Origin: Neobittarella massiliensis (ex Bilen et al. 2018)
Lineage (GTDB): Bacteria > Bacillota > Clostridia > Oscillospirales > Ruminococcaceae
Reading direction: 5' to 3'
NCBI RefSeq assembly: GCF_900289145.1
Contig: NZ_OKQO01000001.1
Location: 124,001 to 188,000, forward strand
DNA: 64,000 nucleotides
The notes beneath the pieces were generated by a model, which ran no database searches, was not told where the DNA came from, and was given only the letters and a program-made list of their open reading frames with translations. Every line of letters starts with the position of its first letter. Position 1 is the first letter of the stretch. Shown one piece after another: positions 61,064 to 64,000 of this stretch. The position numbers were made by a program, and so were the translations under genes.

Positions 61064-61959
61064 GCAAACATTTTTTTGCCCAGGCTGTTGGCCATGCCGC
61101 ACTCGAACGCCACGTCGCTGTTGGGCTCGTAGCCGTGGTAGTCGCTGAGATCGGCCAGAATGATATCGCAGTTGCGCACGTGCTGCTGGTAGCGGTCGAA
61201 CAGGTTGTAGGCTCTGGCGTAGACATCGTCGGTAGCCAGGTCCTCGACGCCGGGGGCCAGATCGCTGGGGGCGATGGCGTCGAAGCCGTAGCGGTCGAGC
61301 ACCTCTTTCATGGCCGCGTACTTTTCGGCGGCCTGATCGCTGTAGCGCTCCAGCGTGGCCAGGTAGACGATGGGGCGGCCAGAGCGGGGGATGGTCTGGT
61401 CGGGAATGGCGATCTCGGCTTTCAGGTGCATGGCTTTGCGCTTGGACTCCTCCTCGATGTCGAGCATGTACACCTTGAGCGCGTCGCTGAAGCTGCCCTC
61501 GACGATCTTGCAGGCACCCACCAGGCAGGCCGAGAAGGGGAGCTTTAAGTCGGGCAGCTGGCGGCCGTCGAGATCGAGCAGAGTATCGCCCACATAGCGG
61601 CCGCTCTGGTACTTGACGCCGATGGGGCGCTTGTCGCGGGTGTAGCCGTAGCACTTGAGGCCGCGGCCATAGGCCATGCCCACCTCGTAGATGGTGCCGC
61701 CGTCGGGCTCGGCGCCGCGGTAGGTCTCGAAATTGGCGATGATGCCGGTCGAGGCCTTGATGCTGTCGTAGCAGTTTTTAAAGATGGCCGCCGACAGGCT
61801 CTTTTTGTCGTCGGGGTCGAAATCCAGTTTGGCATCGTTGGGCAGCGAGACGCCGAAGCCATAGTAGATAGCCTCTTTTTTCCAGGAGTCCCACAGCTCG
61901 TTGCCCCGCTCGTAAAAGCAGGCTGGGCCGGCGATGTAGATATTTTCGTCTTTGATCAT
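60868..61959 (-). CDS. Tandem-domain nucleoside 2-deoxyribosyltransferase-like protein
   Basis: 363 residues, about twice the usual 150-180. Domain 1 (1-160) has YIAGPACFYERG, then DGGTIYEVGMAYGRG with candidate nucleophile Glu92. Domain 2 (195-363) has IVYLATLERYSD, CDIILADLSDYHG and NSDVAFECGMANSLG with Glu286. Family members exchange bases between deoxyribonucleosides or hydrolyse modified nucleotides. Both halves keep the acidic site, so each may be active or they may form one internal dimer. Start MIKDENIY after ggaggacaaatc. Confidence 0.85.
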   Translation of the reverse strand: MIKDENIYIAGPACFYERGNELWDSWKKEAIYYGFGVSLPNDAKLDFDPDDKKSLSAAIFKNCYDSIKASTGIIANFETYRGAEPDGGTIYEVGMAYGRGLKCYGYTRDKRPIGVKYQSGRYVGDTLLDLDGRQLPDLKLPFSACLVGACKIVEGSFSDALKVYMLDIEEESKRKAMHLKAEIAIPDQTIPRSGRPIVYLATLERYSDQAAEKYAAMKEVLDRYGFDAIAPSDLAPGVEDLATDDVYARAYNLFDRYQQHVRNCDIILADLSDYHGYEPNSDVAFECGMANSLGKKMFAYMDDVRPMIERIPNSGEPGGFRDINGMNVENFEAPLNLMFGASMELFGGTFEDVVRQMAASLKK

Positions 61960-62346
61960 GATTTGTCCTCCTCGGTACGGCACCCAGAGGCGCCTTTACA
62001 TAAAATATGGGGATCGCGCGGTGCATGATGCTCTCTTCTATAAAAGAGCACACCTAAAAGAAAAGACACGGAGATGCAGCGGCCCGGCACAGCGGCGCCG
62101 ACTGTAAAAAATGGGCATGGCGGGACATAAGTCACGGCAGGCCGGCACCATAGGTGCGGCGCGGGGCAGCTGTTTTTTCTATCATAGCACAAAGCCCGGC
62201 CCGCTGAAAAGAAACTGAATACACAAAACACCGCCGCAAATCCTGTCTCTTTTCCCCACAATTTTGCGGCGATTGGCAGTGGGGGACAAAACCCGCCGGC
62301 TCGTCCTGTTTTTTCTACCGCAAGCTGCAAGTTGCGCCACCGGTCA
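61960..62346. other. Intergenic region between the deoxyribosyltransferase and spoIIE
   Basis: No gene supported. A TATGAT on the minus strand near 62183 may be the -10 of the deoxyribosyltransferase gene, but no -35 pairs with it. A ggggacaaaa stretch near 62283 resembles a second, weaker Spo0A box in reverse orientation. Confidence 0.35.
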
Positions 62347-62380
62347 AGTGACAAACTTCTTGTGGTGGGGCCTGTACAAT
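62347..62380 (+). promoter_or_regulatory. Spo0A-type promoter of spoIIE
   Basis: GTGACA (62348-62353) and TACAAT (62375-62380) are 21 bases apart, the abnormal spacing known from Spo0A-activated sigma-A promoters such as spoIIG and spoIIE. Overlapping the -35, the reverse strand reads TTTGTCACT (62347-62355), seven of nine matches to the 0A box TTTGTCRAA. Confidence 0.65.
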
Positions 62381-62479
62381 GCAGATATCCAATATTTTAC
62401 AGTTTGCCCCTATAGCATATGCGTGTCTGCCCCGCGGCAGAACACTGCCGGGCAAAAAATCAGGAGAGGTGATCTAGGC

Positions 62480-64000
62480 GTGGGTATTCATTTTAAAGGG
62501 TCGGGCTCGGCGGGCTCTGCAGCTGCCGGCGGTGTGCGCACAGCGCCGGGGCGGGCAAAAAAGCGCGGGGGTCTGGCGCGGTTTTTAAAGGACTACAGCT
62601 ACCTGCTGTCGCAGCTGGCGGTATTTGGGGTATCGGTGCTGGTATCGTCGGCCTCGATCTTAGGGGAACTCAGCCCGTTTGGTATTGCGCTGGCGGCGGC
62701 TATGCCCACCACCCACCTGCTGTGGTGCGTGACCGGGGTGGTCAGTGGCTATGTGTTCTTAAATGCCATCGACGTGGGGCTGCTCTACACGGCGGCGGTG
62801 CTCATTACAGTGGCGTTTCGCTGGGTGCTGGCGCACAGAGAAGAGGCCAGTGCCCGCTGGCCGGGGGTGATATCGGCCGGGTTTGGCGTGGTGCTCTCGC
62901 GGCTGGCGCTGTCGGGGGCCATGGGCCTGACGGGGCTGAACCTGGCGGTGATCGCCAGCGAAGGCATGTTGGCCATGGGCATGTGCTACTTTTTTACCAT
63001 CACCATCGAGGCCTTTCAAAAACAGAAATCGATCCGCAGTTTTTCGAACCTGCAGCTGGCCAGCCTGCTCATCTGCCTGTCGGTGGGGCTCATCTCGCTG
63101 AGCGCAGTGCAGGTGCTGGGGCTGTCGCTGGGGCGGGTGACGGCGGCGGTGCTGACCATTACCGCCGCCTACCTGGGAAAAGAGGCCTACGGGTCGGTCA
63201 CCGGGGTGCTGACGGCGCTGGCGGTGTCGCTGGCGGCGCCGGAGATGCTGCTGTTTATGGGCGCCTATCCGCTGGGGGGGCTGGTATCCGGCCTGTTTTC
63301 GCGGCAGAGCAAGGTGCTGGGCAGCGTGGCTTACGGGGTGTGCTGCACCATGATGGCGACCCTGCTGCCACAGCAGTCGGTGGCGCCGGCCTTTATCATC
63401 GAGTGGTTTTTGGGCTGCGCGCTGTTTTTGCTCATCCCCTCGAAGCTGTTGGGGGCGCTGCCGCTGGGGCAGGGAGCCGACAGCATGGTAAAGAGCGAGC
63501 GGGTCAAAAAGATCGTGGGCTACAAACTGCGCGCCACCGCCGGTGGACTGGAGACCATCTCGCACAAGATCCAGACCCTGTACAAGCGGCTGGATGAGCT
63601 GCAGACGACAGACCCATCCTGCGTGTACCACGCGGCGGCCGACCAGGTGTGCAAAAATTGCGGCCTGTGCCCCTACTGCTGGGACCAGAACTACTCGGAG
63701 ACCAGCGACTGTTTGGGTAAAGGCGTGCAGCAGCTGCAGGCCACCGGCCGGCTCAACGGCACCGACCTGCCGCTCTATTTTGCCAAGCGGTGTATTCGCC
63801 TGGGATCGCTGGTGGACGCCATGACCGACCAGTTTGCCCAGTACCAGAACAACCAGGCGGTGGTGCGTAAGCTCTCGTACGTAAAAGGCGGCGTCATCGG
63901 CCAGATGGAGAGCCTGTCAAAGCTCTTGTACAATGTGTCCGAACAGGTGGACGCGCTGGAGGACGTGGACATGCAGTCGTCCAAGCAGATCTACCAGCTG
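62480..64000 (+). CDS. spoIIE: Stage II sporulation protein E, N-terminal part (runs off the window)
   Basis: 507 codons visible, open to the window end. GTG start after aggagaggtgatctaggc. After a Gly/Ala-rich basic N-terminus come about ten membrane helices (residues 45-330), starting LSQLAVFGVSVLVSSAS and ILGELSPFGIALAAAM, typical of SpoIIE region I. Next is the central region with CKNCGLCPYCW. The PP2C phosphatase domain, which dephosphorylates SpoIIAA to activate sigma-F in the forespore, lies beyond base 64000. Confidence 0.92.
   Translation, partial: MGIHFKGSGSAGSAAAGGVRTAPGRAKKRGGLARFLKDYSYLLSQLAVFGVSVLVSSASILGELSPFGIALAAAMPTTHLLWCVTGVVSGYVFLNAIDVGLLYTAAVLITVAFRWVLAHREEASARWPGVISAGFGVVLSRLALSGAMGLTGLNLAVIASEGMLAMGMCYFFTITIEAFQKQKSIRSFSNLQLASLLICLSVGLISLSAVQVLGLSLGRVTAAVLTITAAYLGKEAYGSVTGVLTALAVSLAAPEMLLFMGAYPLGGLVSGLFSRQSKVLGSVAYGVCCTMMATLLPQQSVAPAFIIEWFLGCALFLLIPSKLLGALPLGQGADSMVKSERVKKIVGYKLRATAGGLETISHKIQTLYKRLDELQTTDPSCVYHAAADQVCKNCGLCPYCWDQNYSETSDCLGKGVQQLQATGRLNGTDLPLYFAKRCIRLGSLVDAMTDQFAQYQNNQAVVRKLSYVKGGVIGQMESLSKLLYNVSEQVDALEDVDMQSSKQIYQL

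Overview
The window is GC-rich chromosomal DNA from an endospore-forming, low-oxygen Firmicute, most likely a Clostridia member near the Oscillospiraceae/Ruminococcaceae. The evidence is indirect: sporulation genes (spoIID, spmAB, the start of spoIIE), an LL-diaminopimelate aminotransferase, a glnA-ANTAR pair, Gram-positive style promoters and ribosome binding sites, and several families (DUF2871, DUF975, AbrB with zinc ribbon) usual in that group. No rRNA, CRISPR array, integrase, transposase or reverse transcriptase gene was seen.

Layout. 1-6.9 kb: glnA tail, ANTAR regulator, dapF, pyrG, dapL, glpK and a small XRE regulator. 7-14 kb: M20 amidohydrolase, YitT/YczE-like membrane protein, a C-type-lectin/formylglycine-fold protein that looks like the target of a diversity-generating retroelement (DGR), a GNAT, an MFS and a MATE transporter. 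14-18.5 kb: a pseudouridine-type catabolic locus: HTH-PfkB pseudokinase regulator, divergent from an enolase-superfamily dehydratase, a PfkB kinase and psuG. 18.7-20.8 kb: two tRNA-Ser genes, then an AIPR-like (phage-resistance family) gene behind a leader with two twin hairpins and an intrinsic terminator. 20.8-25.4 kb: second MATE, uracil-DNA-glycosylase-like protein, DUF2871 protein, second M20 peptidase. 25.7-29 kb: metal-efflux P-type ATPase with a striking His/Cys repeat, its SmtB/CzrA-type repressor and a clear operator.

29-43 kb: spoIID, citrate synthase, an unknown membrane protein, a kinase-like sensor without its phospho-acceptor His, GAPDH, a gene-free stretch of about 1.3 kb, an APC permease, an XRE repressor with its own operator, a histidine phosphatase coupled to a corrinoid adenosyltransferase, DUF975, AbrB-zinc ribbon and spmAB. 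43-50 kb: small XRE, trpS, PLP aminotransferase, gltX and two tandem nucleoside hydrolases. 50-62 kb: a 1568-residue surface protein, a complete Bce-type peptide-sensing/detoxification module (response regulator, kinase, ATPase, permease) with a two-site operator, a lipoprotein and a double-domain nucleoside deoxyribosyltransferase. The window ends inside spoIIE, which has a Spo0A-type promoter.

The most unusual item is the DGR-target-like gene at 9288. Its lectin domain ends where an antisense GNAT gene begins, and no retroelement is nearby. Other points of interest are the pseudouridine locus with an unexpected enolase-superfamily member and a pseudokinase regulator, and the isolated AIPR-like gene with its attenuator-like leader. 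Promoter, operator and terminator calls were made by eye from the sequence.
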